This document shows, in pieces, positions 1-8,675 of a DNA stretch of 64,000 bases; within the stretch, counting starts at the first letter, position 1; each line of letters opens with the position of its first letter. Below the pieces are notes generated by a model, which worked only from the letters and a program-made list of their open reading frames with translations, had not been told where the DNA came from and made no database searches. A program made the position numbers and the translations under genes. The DNA lies in NCBI GenBank assembly GCA_018242505.1, contig JAFEBU010000017.1, forward strand, positions 110,248-174,247, in the 5' to 3' direction. Source of the DNA: Pseudomonadota bacterium (GTDB lineage: Bacteria > Pseudomonadota > Alphaproteobacteria > Reyranellales > Reyranellaceae).

Positions 1-2
1 GG

Positions 3-428
3 CCGGCTGACGTGCGAATTGGCGAGAGCACTCATACACCGCCGCAGGCTCATCTGGTGCCGGGCCTGATTGAGGATATGTGTGACTATGTGAACGACAA
101 CTTTGCTACGAGGACCGCCATCCATCTGGCGGCGTATGTCATGTGGCGATTGAACTGGATCCACCCCTTCACCGACGGCAACGGCAGAACATCGCGCGCC
201 GCATCATATTTCGTATTGTGCGTCAAAAGCGGCAACGTTCTGCCGGGCAAGAAGACGATTCCCGAACAGATTGCCACCAACAAGAAACCTTACTACGAGG
301 CGCTAGAAGCGGCCGACAAGGCTTGGAGAAGCGGGCAGATCGACCTCAAGGCGCTCGAGGAGTTGCTTGCGGCCGCACTCGCCACTCAGCTTGCCGATTA
401 CTATCGGGCGGCAACGGGCCAGAGCTAG
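3..428 (+). CDS. Fic family protein, C-terminal part (cut by window edge)
   Basis: Fic proteins transfer AMP or related groups from nucleotides onto hydroxyl side chains of target proteins. The visible 141 codons contain the full Fic signature HPFTDGNGRTSR (His, the Asp/Gly-Asn-Gly-Arg anion loop and the final Arg are all present), so the active site looks intact. The frame stays open to the left edge and reads PADVRIGES, the usual Fic stretch before the core, so the gene starts outside the window and the GTG at 12 is probably internal. Any N-terminal inhibitory helix and the target are unknown. Confidence 0.85.
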   Translation, partial: PADVRIGESTHTPPQAHLVPGLIEDMCDYVNDNFATRTAIHLAAYVMWRLNWIHPFTDGNGRTSRAASYFVLCVKSGNVLPGKKTIPEQIATNKKPYYEALEAADKAWRSGQIDLKALEELLAAALATQLADYYRAATGQS

Positions 429-480
429 CCCAATCACCATCCGTGTAAGAGGAACGTCTTCCTTACAAACCTATGCCCCC

Positions 481-939
481 TCACCCATGCCGCGCCCGCC
501 ATTCGGCGACGAGCGACGGCACATCGATCGGGTTCTCCTCGAAGCACCTGATGTCCGCCGCCAGCGCCCAGGGATGCGCGGCGCTGGTCCAGACCTGTGC
601 CACGGGCATCACGGCCTGCGGGCGATCGAGCGTGCCGGGGCGCACGTTGATGATGTCGGGATGAGCCATCATCTCGGTGTGCGTGCGGGTGAGGCAGTGC
701 GGGCAGACATGCTGGCGATGCAGCGCGCCGCTGCCGCCGGGCAGGTCGCACCACAGCGTCTCGCCGGACGTCGTCTCGAAATCCTTGCGCCAGACGATCA
801 TCGACAGCGAGAAGGCGCTGCCGGTGCGTTTCTGGCAGTTGTCGCAATGGCACATGAACACAGCCAGCGGCAGGTCCTTCACGCGATAGCGCAGCGCGCC
901 GCAGATGCAGCCGCCATCGAGCGGGAGAGTCAGGGTCAT
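481..939 (-). CDS. GFA/CENP-V-fold zinc protein (glutathione-dependent formaldehyde-activating family)
   Basis: A 152-residue protein of the GFA fold, small cytosolic zinc proteins sometimes linked to glutathione or formaldehyde chemistry. The zinc-ligand pattern is clear: GGCICG near residue 10, CHCDNCQ near residue 30, and CPHC in the second half. The length matches the family. It runs opposite to the flanking genes, and its promoter lies in a short GGGTCGGGCC-rich repeat (about 945-1013). The real substrate is unknown; many members have no proven enzyme activity. Confidence 0.85.
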   Translation of the reverse strand: MTLTLPLDGGCICGALRYRVKDLPLAVFMCHCDNCQKRTGSAFSLSMIVWRKDFETTSGETLWCDLPGGSGALHRQHVCPHCLTRTHTEMMAHPDIINVRPGTLDRPQAVMPVAQVWTSAAHPWALAADIRCFEENPIDVPSLVAEWRARHG

Positions 940-1064
940 CGCGGGCCTCCGGGTCGGGCCGTGTCGGGTTAGGTGGGGCCGGGTTGGGCCGTGTCGGGTT
1001 GGGTCGGGTCGGTAGATTACTACGGCGGCGCCCGACGATCGCCGAGATCCGCGTGCGCGACGCC

Positions 1065-1202
1065 GGTATCATCGGGCGTCGGTTTCATGGGGTGCCGATT
1101 TCATCGGACGCCGGTTTCATCGGACGTCGGTTTCATTGGGCGTCGGTTTCATTGGGTGTCGGTTTCATCGGGCACCGGTTTCATCGGGTGCCGGTATCAT
1201 CG
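1065..1202. repeat. 16-bp tandem array, about 8.6 copies
   Basis: Units of the form GGTTTCATCGG followed by five variable bases ending in C begin at 1065, 1081, 1097 and every 16 bases to about 1202. Units differ at one to four positions. The unit is not a multiple of three, so the open frames crossing it are by-products. It lies between the GFA gene and marR, upstream of the operator-like palindrome. Confidence 0.9.
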
Positions 1203-1313
1203 ACGGTATCTGGGGCTCGCCGAGTGAACCAGGCATGGGCGCCCGCACCAGGCACGAAGTGCGACTGCAATGCGCGGGCCGCAGACCAGACCTGACGCCG
1301 CACGGCATTGCCG

Positions 1314-1333
1314 ATCGTAAGCATGCTTATGAT
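1314..1333. promoter_or_regulatory. Operator-like palindrome upstream of marR-emrAB
   Basis: ATCGTAAGCATGCTTATGAT is a 20-bp inverted repeat with one mismatched pair and a perfect 12-bp core (TAAGCATGCTTA). It lies 27 bases before the marR start. Its size and place fit a MarR dimer site that represses marR and the efflux genes behind it. Binding by this MarR is inferred. Confidence 0.6.
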
Positions 1334-1360
1334 ATTGAGACTCGCATTCCGAGGCCGACG

Positions 1361-1813
1361 ATGCGCCGCGATCTCCACAACGATCTCCTGATCCTGCTCT
1401 ACGATGTTGCCCGCCACATGCGAACTTACGGCGACCAGATGGCGCGCGCTCACGGCATGACGCGGGCGCAGATGATCGTCCTGGCGCGGCTGGAGCGTCA
1501 GCCCGACCTGTCCCAGAACGAGCTCGCCGCCATCGCCGAGGTCGCGCCGATGACGATCGCGCGCCTGGTCGACAGCCTGGAGGCGCTCGGCCTCGTCGAG
1601 CGCGGCGTCGATCCCGACGACCGGCGCGTCTGGCGGCTGCGATTGACGCCGGCGGCCGCGCCGCTGCTCGGCGAGATCCGGCGTTACCGGGCCCGGCTCC
1701 GCAGCGTCATGACCAGGGGGATCGATCCCGCCGTCCTCGAGGACATGACCCTCGCCCTGCACCAGATGAAGGAGAACGTGAGCGCGCGACGGCTGGTCGA
1801 AGCGTCCACTTAG
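1361..1813 (+). CDS. MarR family transcriptional regulator
   Basis: A 150-residue winged-helix regulator of the MarR family. Residues about 45-110 carry the DNA-binding core: the recognition helix region (APMTIARLVDSLEALGL) and the wing with the D-x-R-R signature (DPDDRRVWRLRLT). The start at 1361 was chosen because the protein then has the usual family length; the in-frame extension upstream runs through the 16-bp repeat array. It precedes emrA by 14 bases and probably represses its own operon until a toxic ligand binds. Confidence 0.9.
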   Translation: MRRDLHNDLLILLYDVARHMRTYGDQMARAHGMTRAQMIVLARLERQPDLSQNELAAIAEVAPMTIARLVDSLEALGLVERGVDPDDRRVWRLRLTPAAAPLLGEIRRYRARLRSVMTRGIDPAVLEDMTLALHQMKENVSARRLVEAST

Positions 1814-1827
1814 AACAGAGCACTGCA

Positions 1828-3105
1828 ATGTCGAAAATTCAGAGAACCGATCGTCCCGCCCCCGATCGCGAGCCCCTGTCGACGGCGGCCGAAGACACTC
1901 AGCCGTCGACGTCGCGCGCGGACCAGGGCGAGACGCCCCCCGTCGAGCCCGCGCCGGAAACGCCGAAGTTTGCCGCCGCGAGGATCCGCGCGGAGAAGCG
2001 GCGCCCCGGCAGCCGGCAGCGGCTGCGCGCGGCGCTGTTCGCCCTGCTGCCTCTCGTCCTGATCGCCGGCGGCTACTGGTACGTCACCGGCGGCCGGGTG
2101 ATGTCGACCGACGACGCCTATGTCGAGGCCGACAAGGTCGGCGTCTCGACCGACGTCTCCGGCCTCGTGCAGGACGTCGACGTCAGCGACAACCAGCACG
2201 TGACCGCCGGGCAGGTCCTTTACCGGCTCGATCCCCGCCAGTTCCAGATCGCTCTGGACAACGCCAAGGCCAACCTCGCCCAGACCGCGCTCAACATCGA
2301 GGCGATGAAGAAGGACTACGCGCGCATGCTGAGCGACACCGATTCGCAGCAGGCGCAGGTCGGGCTCGACCGGATCAACTTCGAGCGCGACACCGCGCTG
2401 CTGAAGAGCAACGCCGTCTCCAAGGCCATCTACGACCAGGCGAACTTCACGCTGCAGGCCGACCAGGGCAAGCTCGCCTCGCTCAAGCAGCAGGCGCAGG
2501 AGCAGCTCGCCCGGCTCGGCGGCAGCGCCGACCTGCCGGTCACGCAGCATCCGCAATACCTGCAGGCCAAGGCGCAGGTCGACGAGGCGCAGCGCCAGCT
2601 CGACCATACGGTCGTGCGCGCGGCCTTCGCCGGCATCGTCACCAACGTGCCGTCGATCGCACCGGGCAAATATCTGGCGGCCTCGACCACCGCGTTCTAC
2701 CTCGTCGCCACCGATCATGTCTGGATCGACGCCAACCCCAAGGAGACGGAGCTCACCCATGTGCGGGCCGGACAGCCGGTCACGGTGACGGTCGACACCT
2801 ACCCCGGCCTCGAATGGCACGGCACGGTCGAGAGCATCAGCCCGGCGGCGGCGCAGGAGTTCCAGCTCCTGCCGGCGCAGAACACCAGCGGCAACTGGGT
2901 CAAGGTCGTGCAGCGCATCCCCATGCGCGTGCGCGTCGACACGAACAGCGCCGCGGGTGGTGAGACAGGCAGCGCCGCGGGCGGCAAGGACCGGCCGCCG
3001 CTGCGCGCGGGCATGAGCGTCGAGGTCGCGGTCGACACCGGCCACGCGCGCGGCCTGCCGCATTTCGTGACGGCGGTCATGGGCTGGCTGCACGGGAGCG
3101 TGTGA
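1828..3105 (+). CDS. emrA: EmrA/HlyD-type membrane fusion protein of a multidrug efflux pump
   Basis: A 425-residue periplasmic adaptor. The N-terminus is a disordered Pro/Glu-rich cytosolic stretch (1-60), followed by one membrane segment (about 66-86). Then comes the first half of the biotinyl-lipoyl fold (MSTDDAYVEADKVGVSTDVSG), a coiled-coil hairpin (about 140-235), and the second lipoyl and beta-barrel parts. STDDAYV is the classic EmrA signature. It would connect the EmrB pump to an outer-membrane channel; no TolC gene is adjacent. The last codon overlaps the start of emrB. Confidence 0.93.
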   Translation: MSKIQRTDRPAPDREPLSTAAEDTQPSTSRADQGETPPVEPAPETPKFAAARIRAEKRRPGSRQRLRAALFALLPLVLIAGGYWYVTGGRVMSTDDAYVEADKVGVSTDVSGLVQDVDVSDNQHVTAGQVLYRLDPRQFQIALDNAKANLAQTALNIEAMKKDYARMLSDTDSQQAQVGLDRINFERDTALLKSNAVSKAIYDQANFTLQADQGKLASLKQQAQEQLARLGGSADLPVTQHPQYLQAKAQVDEAQRQLDHTVVRAAFAGIVTNVPSIAPGKYLAASTTAFYLVATDHVWIDANPKETELTHVRAGQPVTVTVDTYPGLEWHGTVESISPAAAQEFQLLPAQNTSGNWVKVVQRIPMRVRVDTNSAAGGETGSAAGGKDRPPLRAGMSVEVAVDTGHARGLPHFVTAVMGWLHGSV

Positions 3106-4640
3106 TGGCCGCGCGGCGCCCGGAAGCCTCCCTCAATCGGGCCGCGGTCACCGCCTGCGTCAGCCTCGCCACGCTGATGCAGGCGCTCGACACGACGATC
3201 GCCAACGTGGCACTGCCGCACATCCAGGGCAGCGTCTCGGCGAGCCCCGACCAGATCGGCTGGGTGCTGACCTCGTACATCACCGCCGCGGCGATCATGA
3301 CGCCGCCCACCGGCTATCTCGCGAGCCGCTTCGGGCTGAAGCGCCTCTTCCTCGTCGCCGTCGCGGGCTTCACCGTCGCCTCGATGCTGTGCGGCATCGC
3401 TGAATCGCTGGTGGAGATCGTGCTGTTCCGAATCCTGCAAGGCGCGTTCGGCGCGGCCCTCGTGCCGCTGTCGCAATCCGTGCTGATCGGCATCTACCCG
3501 AAGGAACGCCAGGGCTCCGCCATGGCGCTGTTCGGCCTCGGCGTGATGGCCGGGCCGATCCTCGGTCCCGTCCTCGGCGGCTGGCTGACCGACAACTACA
3601 GTTGGCGCTGGGTGTTCTACATCAACCTGCCGGTCGGCGTGCTGGCCTTTCTCGGCATGACCCTCTTCCTGCCGGATGCGCACCCGAACAGGAAGGAGAA
3701 GCTCGACTGGTTCGGCTTCGGCGCCCTGAGCGTCGCGATCGGCGCCTTCCAGATCATGCTCGACCGCGGCGAGCAGAACGACTGGTTCGGCTCGGGGGAG
3801 ATCTGGATCGAGGCGATCGTCGCCGCCGCGGCGTTCTACCTGTTCCTCGTCCACACCTTCACGTCGGACAGGCCGTTCGTGCGGCTGTCGCTGTTCCGCG
3901 ACCGCAACTTCGCCGCCGGGACCCTCTTCATCGCCATCATCGGCCTCACCTATTACGCCTCGCTGGCGCTGCAGCCGCCCTATCTCCAGGGGCTCATGAA
4001 CTATCCGGTCGTCACCTCCGGCCTCGTCATGGGACCGCGCGGCATCGGCACGATGGCTGCCATGCTGATCGTCGGCCGCCTGACGGGGCAGGTCGATACG
4101 CGCCTGCTGCTGGGCGCAGGCCTCGGGCTCACGGCCTGGGCCTTCTATGCCATGACCGGTTGGACACCCGACGTGTCGCAGACCGAGATCGTCGTCGTCG
4201 GCATGGTCCAGGGCGTCGGGCTCGGCTTCCTCTTCCCGCCGCTCAGCGCCATCGCCCTGGCGACGCTGCCGCAGCAGCATCGCACCGAGGGCGCCGGCAT
4301 CTACAACCTGTCGCGCAACATCGGCTCCAGCATCGGCATATCCATCGTCAACGCCCTGCTCACCAGCAACACGCAGATCAATCACGCCAACATCGCGACG
4401 CATGTCACGGCGGTCAACCGGGCGTTCGAGGATCCGACGGTCGCGCGGCTCCTGGATCCCGTCACCGCCGCGGGCCGGGCGGCACTCGACGCGCTCGTCG
4501 CGCAGCAGGCGCTGATCATCGCCTATATCGACGATTACAAGCTGCTCCTGATCGCGACGCTCGCCGCGCTCCCCCTGCTCGCCATCTTCAGGAAGCCGCC
4601 CGCCCGCGACAGCGCCGGTCCAGCCGTGGTCGTCGACTGA
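3105..4640 (+). CDS. emrB: EmrB-type MFS multidrug transporter (DHA2 family, 14 helices)
   Basis: About 511 residues with the hydrophobic pattern of a 14-helix proton-driven drug exporter. Visible family marks are the N-terminal D-T-T-I-A-N-V-A-L-P-H-I-Q helix, R-x-x-Q-G-A-F-G-A-A (motif B region) and the glycine-rich antiporter motif C GVMAGPILGPVLGGW. The ATG at 3105 overlaps the emrA stop as TGATG, which indicates translational coupling; a GTG at 3102 is a possible alternative. With EmrA it should move hydrophobic toxins across the envelope. Confidence 0.93.
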   Translation: MAARRPEASLNRAAVTACVSLATLMQALDTTIANVALPHIQGSVSASPDQIGWVLTSYITAAAIMTPPTGYLASRFGLKRLFLVAVAGFTVASMLCGIAESLVEIVLFRILQGAFGAALVPLSQSVLIGIYPKERQGSAMALFGLGVMAGPILGPVLGGWLTDNYSWRWVFYINLPVGVLAFLGMTLFLPDAHPNRKEKLDWFGFGALSVAIGAFQIMLDRGEQNDWFGSGEIWIEAIVAAAAFYLFLVHTFTSDRPFVRLSLFRDRNFAAGTLFIAIIGLTYYASLALQPPYLQGLMNYPVVTSGLVMGPRGIGTMAAMLIVGRLTGQVDTRLLLGAGLGLTAWAFYAMTGWTPDVSQTEIVVVGMVQGVGLGFLFPPLSAIALATLPQQHRTEGAGIYNLSRNIGSSIGISIVNALLTSNTQINHANIATHVTAVNRAFEDPTVARLLDPVTAAGRAALDALVAQQALIIAYIDDYKLLLIATLAALPLLAIFRKPPARDSAGPAVVVD

Positions 4641-4657
4641 CCCGGGTGCGGTCCCTT

Positions 4658-5920
4658 CTATTGCGTGGGGCCGGGCGGATGGACGACAGCGAGGCGCGCC
4701 TTGCCGTCGAAGGCCGTGCCGGTGCCGAACCGGCCGAAGTAGATATTGCCGCGCGTGTCGCGCAGGTCGCTGCCGGCATAGACGGCCGTCGCCACGGCGC
4801 CGACCAGCTCGACCGTGCCTGACGCGATGTCATAGGCATAGAGGTTCGAGCTGCGGGCGCGGTGGCGGCGCGGAATGCCGTAGATCCGCGTCTCGTCGGC
4901 CGAGAGCGTGATGCCGTAGAGCTGATCCACCTGCTCGCCGGCCGCGATCTCCCGCTTCGGCAGGAAGAGGCCGAGAGACGTGAAGGCCCCGGTCGCGACA
5001 TCCAGCCGGTAGAGTTCGCCGTTCACCGTCGCGAGATAGATCGTCCCGCCGTCGCGGGTCGCGGTCTGGCCGTTCCAGAAGCCGCCGGTCGCCGTGGATG
5101 CGGTCTCGGCCATCGCATTGGTCTCGAGATCGTAGGCCCAGATATGGTGCACCTCGCCGCGCTGCGCCGGATCCTCGGTGCCGCGATAGGTGTAGATCTT
5201 GCCGGCCTTCGTCGCGACGATCTCCCGGCTCAGCGGATTGCCGAGCCGCCACGGGATCCCGCCGACGATCCGCTTCACCCGGTTGCGCCTGACGTCGAAC
5301 AACACGATGTCGCTCGATGGATGGGCCAGCCCGACCAGAAGATCGGAGCCGGCCGAATGGGCGAGCGCGATCAGGCCCTGGTGCTCCATCACCACGCCCT
5401 CCGGCAAGCGGCGGCTCACATCCTCCAGCTTCCCGCGGGCAATGTCGTAGGCGTAGAGATGCGATCCGCGATAGGTGGGGAGCGTGTCGAGCGCGCCTTT
5501 CAGGTCATGGAAGCCCTGCGAGGCCATGTACATCCTGCCGTCGATCTCGAGCATGTGGGTGTGGCCCTTCGGGATCTGTTCCCCGGGCCGCAGATTGCCG
5601 GCGGACTGCGAGGCCCCCATGAAGGTGCCGAGGAAGCGACGCGCGTTGGTCGATGGATCGTACCGGAAGGCGGCGAAATCCTCGCGGCCGTCGGCACGCC
5701 GGCTGGTGAAGCCGATATAGACCCGCTGCTCGCTGTCCATGCCCACCGCATCCCAGCACTGCTCCAGCCTGAGGTCCGCCGGCGCGAGATCGTCGAAGGC
5801 GATCGACCGTTCGTCGACCGGCCCCGGGCTGCCGGGCGGATTGGCGCGGGACGGCGGGCATCCGACGACCCACGCGGCGGCGATCGCGGCGATCCAGGTC
5901 AGTGTCGTTGCTGCCGTCAT
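4658..5920 (-). CDS. Secreted beta-propeller-like lipoprotein, unknown function
   Basis: A 420-residue protein starting with a signal peptide that ends in the lipobox-like VVGC, so it is probably lipid-anchored in the periplasm. The body is a series of beta-strand-rich segments of 45-60 residues with recurring patterns such as LYAYDIA, IWAYDLET and IYLATVNGELYRLD, typical of a WD40- or PQQ-like propeller. No catalytic motif was recognised. The start at 5920 was chosen because it begins the signal peptide; the in-frame extension upstream overlaps the doxX remnant. It converges on emrB with a 17-base gap. Confidence 0.7.
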   Translation of the reverse strand: MTAATTLTWIAAIAAAWVVGCPPSRANPPGSPGPVDERSIAFDDLAPADLRLEQCWDAVGMDSEQRVYIGFTSRRADGREDFAAFRYDPSTNARRFLGTFMGASQSAGNLRPGEQIPKGHTHMLEIDGRMYMASQGFHDLKGALDTLPTYRGSHLYAYDIARGKLEDVSRRLPEGVVMEHQGLIALAHSAGSDLLVGLAHPSSDIVLFDVRRNRVKRIVGGIPWRLGNPLSREIVATKAGKIYTYRGTEDPAQRGEVHHIWAYDLETNAMAETASTATGGFWNGQTATRDGGTIYLATVNGELYRLDVATGAFTSLGLFLPKREIAAGEQVDQLYGITLSADETRIYGIPRRHRARSSNLYAYDIASGTVELVGAVATAVYAGSDLRDTRGNIYFGRFGTGTAFDGKARLAVVHPPGPTQ

Positions 5921-6024
5921 GCTCGGCTCCGTCCGTCCGAGGACATATTCCAGTGTCTCCCGCGCATGAACGCAACGGGCGTTGCGCGCCCCGATGAGGG
6001 GCGCTGGCCCGACGAACGAACGTG

Positions 6025-6551
6025 CTATCGCCGCCCGAGTGCGTCGAGGCTCCACGGGCCGGGGCCGGCGAAGGCGAAGCAGAGGAAGACGAAGCAATGA
6101 CGAAGCAATAGCGCACGGCCAGGCAATAGAGCACGGGCCGGCGCGCCGCCGTTCAGGATCGGATGGAAGCCGCGCGGAGCGTGAAGAGGAGCAGCCCACC
6201 ACCATCACGCCGGACACCAGGAACGCCCCCCGCCGCGTGAACAGACCGAGGATCACGCGTGAACGGGCCGGAGATCAGCGGAGGCCACCGACGCGCTCGA
6301 ACGCGCCGGACACGCCGCCGGCCGCGTGAACGGGCCGAGGATCGGCGGGAGGCCACCGACGCGCCCGAACACGCCGGACACGCCGCCGCGATTCATCGGC
6401 CGGAAATTTGCATATATCGGCACGATCAGGACCTCGCGATCGGGGACCTTGAGATATTTGCCGTGCCATGCTGCAGGAACCCGAACCCCGCGACGGCACG
6501 CAGCAGGCTCTGGATGCGGAGGGCCCACGCACGGGCAATCGAATCCATCAT
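6025..6551 (-). pseudogene. Decayed DoxX-family membrane protein with internal tandem duplication
   Basis: Pieces of a DoxX protein can be read in order but in different frames: the N-terminal MMDSIARAWALRIQSLLRA and GFLQHGTA, then KYLKVPDREVLIVPIYANF, then LGLFTRRGAFLVSGVMVVG, HAPRGFHPILNGG and finally FAGPGPWSLDALGRR before a stop at 6025. At least two frameshifts break the gene. In the middle the part coding for GGLPPILGPFTR is present as two extra 67-bp copies (6258-6324 and 6325-6391). DoxX proteins are four-helix membrane proteins. The gene is almost certainly non-functional. Confidence 0.75.
6258..6391. repeat. Two 67-bp direct repeats inside the doxX remnant
   Basis: The copies start with CGTGAACGGGCCG at 6258 and 6325, and a diverged partial third copy lies at about 6235-6257. 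They match the part of doxX that codes for the G-L-F-T-R region, so they came from the gene itself. Confidence 0.8.
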
Positions 6552-6690
6552 CACAGCGCGCATTGCGGCGCGTCTGGCAGGATGATCGGCTGGCTCCGGC
6601 AGCCATGTGGGCGTGAGTCGCGGCGCAAAATCCACCGGCATTCCAACATTGGTCATGGAACCTTTGGCCTGCCGATGCGTAACGGACGGA

Positions 6691-7113
6691 ATGTCTCTGC
6701 ACCTCATCGCTCAAGGCGCCGCCCCCCAGGGCGCCGAACCGAGGACGGCGCCGTCGTCGTCCATGGACATCCACCTCTTCCTGCGCGGGCTGCTGCTCGC
6801 CCAGAGGCGCGGCCTGCGGCCGGACGAGGTCCGGAACGTCGCCGCAAGCTGGACGCTGGCTCGAGAGACGCCGGGCGAGGCGCAGGTGGCCGCCGGCTTC
6901 ATCCTCGATATGGACAGGCACGAGCGCCTCTACCTGGAATACGACCGCCACGAGATGGACGAAGGCATGCGCGAGCGGGTCAATGTCGAGTCGTTGCCCC
7001 CTGACACGCTCTATCCCCTGCCCAGTTCGTGCCTGCCCCCTGTGCAATGGTCAACGGCGGTCGGTCACCTCAACCGGCGGCTGCCGCGGATGAGCTGGCC
7101 GCCAGAAGACTGA
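6691..7113 (+). CDS. Hypothetical protein, about 140 residues
   Basis: I do not recognise this protein. From the ATG at 6691 it reads a short variable start and then MDIHLFLRGLLLAQRRGL, a compact part rich in Arg, Asp and Glu (residues about 25-90) with a Met/Glu-rich helix (YDRHEMDEGMRERVN), and a Pro-rich tail. Codon third positions are GC-rich as in real genes here. Other possible starts are 6763 (116 residues) and 6655. No membrane segment or signal peptide was seen. Confidence 0.45.
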   Translation: MSLHLIAQGAAPQGAEPRTAPSSSMDIHLFLRGLLLAQRRGLRPDEVRNVAASWTLARETPGEAQVAAGFILDMDRHERLYLEYDRHEMDEGMRERVNVESLPPDTLYPLPSSCLPPVQWSTAVGHLNRRLPRMSWPPED

Positions 7114-7167
7114 GCGGCAGGCCGAAGGCCTCGAACGGGCGCGGGCCGCCGCGTTTCGCAAGCACGG

Positions 7168-7452
7168 TGTTCTGCCAATACGGTGATCGCTGCGGTGTGC
7201 GACGACGCACCTGCTCCGAAGCCATCGTCCGGCCGCATCGGCACTGTCGTCAGGCCGCACATTGTTCGCCAACACGGTGATCGCTGCGGTGTGTGACGAT
7301 GCACCTGGCTCCGAAGCCACCGTCCGGCCGCATCGGCACTGTCGTCAGGCCGCGTATTGTTCGCCAACACGGCGATCGCTGCGGTGTGTGACAACCGCGC
7401 CTGGCTCCGAAGCCACCGTCCGGCCGCATCGGCACTGTCGTCGGGCCGCGTA
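7168..7452. repeat. Three tandem copies of a 95-bp unit
   Basis: Copies begin at 7168, 7263 and 7358, exactly 95 bases apart, each running from TGTTC(T)GCCAA to the CGGCACTGTCGTC stretch. They are nearly identical. Read on the minus strand, the unit contains the N-T-R-P-D-D-S-A-D-A-A-G-R-W-L end of the broken gene at 7400-7775, so the array grew from that gene's 3-prime end. Confidence 0.9.
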
Positions 7453-7775
7453 TTGAAGGCGATCGCCGCAGCCGGCGCCGCCCTGTGGATGGCATTGACG
7501 ACCACTTCGCGAGGCCCCCGGGCGCAAGGCGAACGCCCGCGCCGATCACGACACAGTCATAGGCTTTCGATGCCAGGTGACGTTCCACCGTCGAACCGGC
7601 TGTCCGATCGGGGCGGATGAAGCAGGTATCGACCCCCCAATCCTCGATCCGCCATTTGCTTCAGCGCGACCTGAAAGCCAGCGCGGATCTTTTCCGCCGT
7701 CATTCCCGGCGGCAACGCCGGGTCCGAGAAATCCACCGTCTCCGGATCGTAGCCGAGCAAACAGACTCTTGCCAT
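7400..7775 (-). pseudogene. Broken small conserved gene (VCLLGYDPETVDFSDP family)
   Basis: The reading starts at 7775 with MARVCLLGYDPETVDFSD and continues to about residue 47. It then shifts frame at a GGATTGGGG run to DTCFIRPDRTAGSTVERH and YDCVVIGAGVRL, and shifts again to VVNAIHRAAPAAAIAFNTR. Together these make a small cytosolic protein of about 120 residues that I recall as a conserved uncharacterised family. Two frameshifts and a triplicated 3-prime end (95-bp repeats) mark it as dead. Confidence 0.65.
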
Positions 7776-7954
7776 GGAACCTCCCGGATATCTGCCTGCA
7801 GCGAGAACGGCGAACGACTACAACGACATGCCTCGATAACGACATGAATGCAGTCTCGATAACGACATGCATCAACGGCATGCATCCGATCGTCTTGATC
7901 GCGACCGCGCTTGGCCGCATCGTGCGGGTACACACAAAGATCGGAGGCGAGCGG

Positions 7955-8479
7955 ATGGACGTCAGACGAATGATGTGCGGCCTCGCGGTGGCGGTGGTCG
8001 GATGTGCGGGAGCGCTGCCGGCGGCGGCGCAGACGGCCAAGGCGTCGCTCAAGGACGCCGCGGGCAAGGAGGTCGGCCGGGCCGAGCTCGTCCAGACGCC
8101 GCATGGCGTCCTCATCAAGCTCACACTCGCCGGACTGCCGGCGGGCGAGCACGCGGTCCACATCCACGCCGTCGGCAAGTGCGAGCCGCCCGGCTTCACC
8201 ACCGCCGGCGGACATTTCAATCCCGGCAGCCACAAGCACGGCATGGAAGCAGCCGAAGGCCAGCATGCCGGCGACATGCCCAACCTGCACATTCCCGCCT
8301 CGGGCGCGCTCGCGATCGAGATCGCCAATCCCCGGATTACGCTCGCCAAGGGCCAGCCCGCTTCGGTGTTCGACGCGGACGGTTCGGCGATCGTGATCCA
8401 CGCCCGCGCCGACGACTACAAGTCCGACCCCGCCGGCAATGCCGGCGACCGCATCGCCTGTGGCGTGATCACGGAGTGA
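7955..8479 (+). CDS. sodC: Periplasmic Cu/Zn superoxide dismutase
   Basis: A 174-residue enzyme that converts superoxide to hydrogen peroxide and oxygen in the periplasm. A signal peptide covers about residues 1-25. The metal ligands are in place: HAVHIHAVGKCE (copper His pair and a disulfide Cys), GGHFNPGSHKHG (copper/zinc His) and HAGDMPN (zinc His and Asp). VIHARADD carries the last His and D-R-I-A-C-G-V-I the second Cys. An upstream GGAGGCGAG fits a ribosome site for the ATG at 7955; the longer in-frame extension reads into the broken gene. Confidence 0.95.
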   Translation: MDVRRMMCGLAVAVVGCAGALPAAAQTAKASLKDAAGKEVGRAELVQTPHGVLIKLTLAGLPAGEHAVHIHAVGKCEPPGFTTAGGHFNPGSHKHGMEAAEGQHAGDMPNLHIPASGALAIEIANPRITLAKGQPASVFDADGSAIVIHARADDYKSDPAGNAGDRIACGVITE

Positions 8480-8675
8480 GTCCATCCTCTGCGCCTCTCT
8501 TCCTTGGAGGAGAGGTCGGGAGAGCGGGGTAGGATCGACGCCGTCGCCACGGGCAAGGCGTATACATGCAATTCGCAGATGTGGTGGGTGCGCGACGCGC
8601 GAAGAGCAAGCGGCACGGCCTCTCACCTCCCACGCATCGCTTGTACTTGCATGGTGAAGAACCTACCCTTGCCTG

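Noticed and set aside
945..1013. GGGTCGGG-rich stretch considered as a telomere-like or G-quadruplex element
   Set aside because: It is a short degenerate repeat in a promoter region, with no other support for a structural role.
434..1072. Long open frames opposite or overlapping real genes (also 1810-3093, 2799-4403, 14256-16508, 42944-44464, 45229-47061, 50618-52306)
   Set aside because: They are GC-driven shadow frames: Arg/Ala/Pro/Gly-rich products with no domain, overlapping well-supported genes.
1065..1202. Short regular repeats here and at 28738, 48233, 63861 considered as CRISPR arrays
   Set aside because: Units are directly adjacent with no unique spacers, and no cas genes are present.
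8484..8520. CCTCTCTTCC/GGAGGAGAGG hairpin after sodC considered as a terminator
   Set aside because: Stem has a mismatch and no T-run follows; it looks like a member of the CTCTC...GAGAG repeats seen elsewhere.
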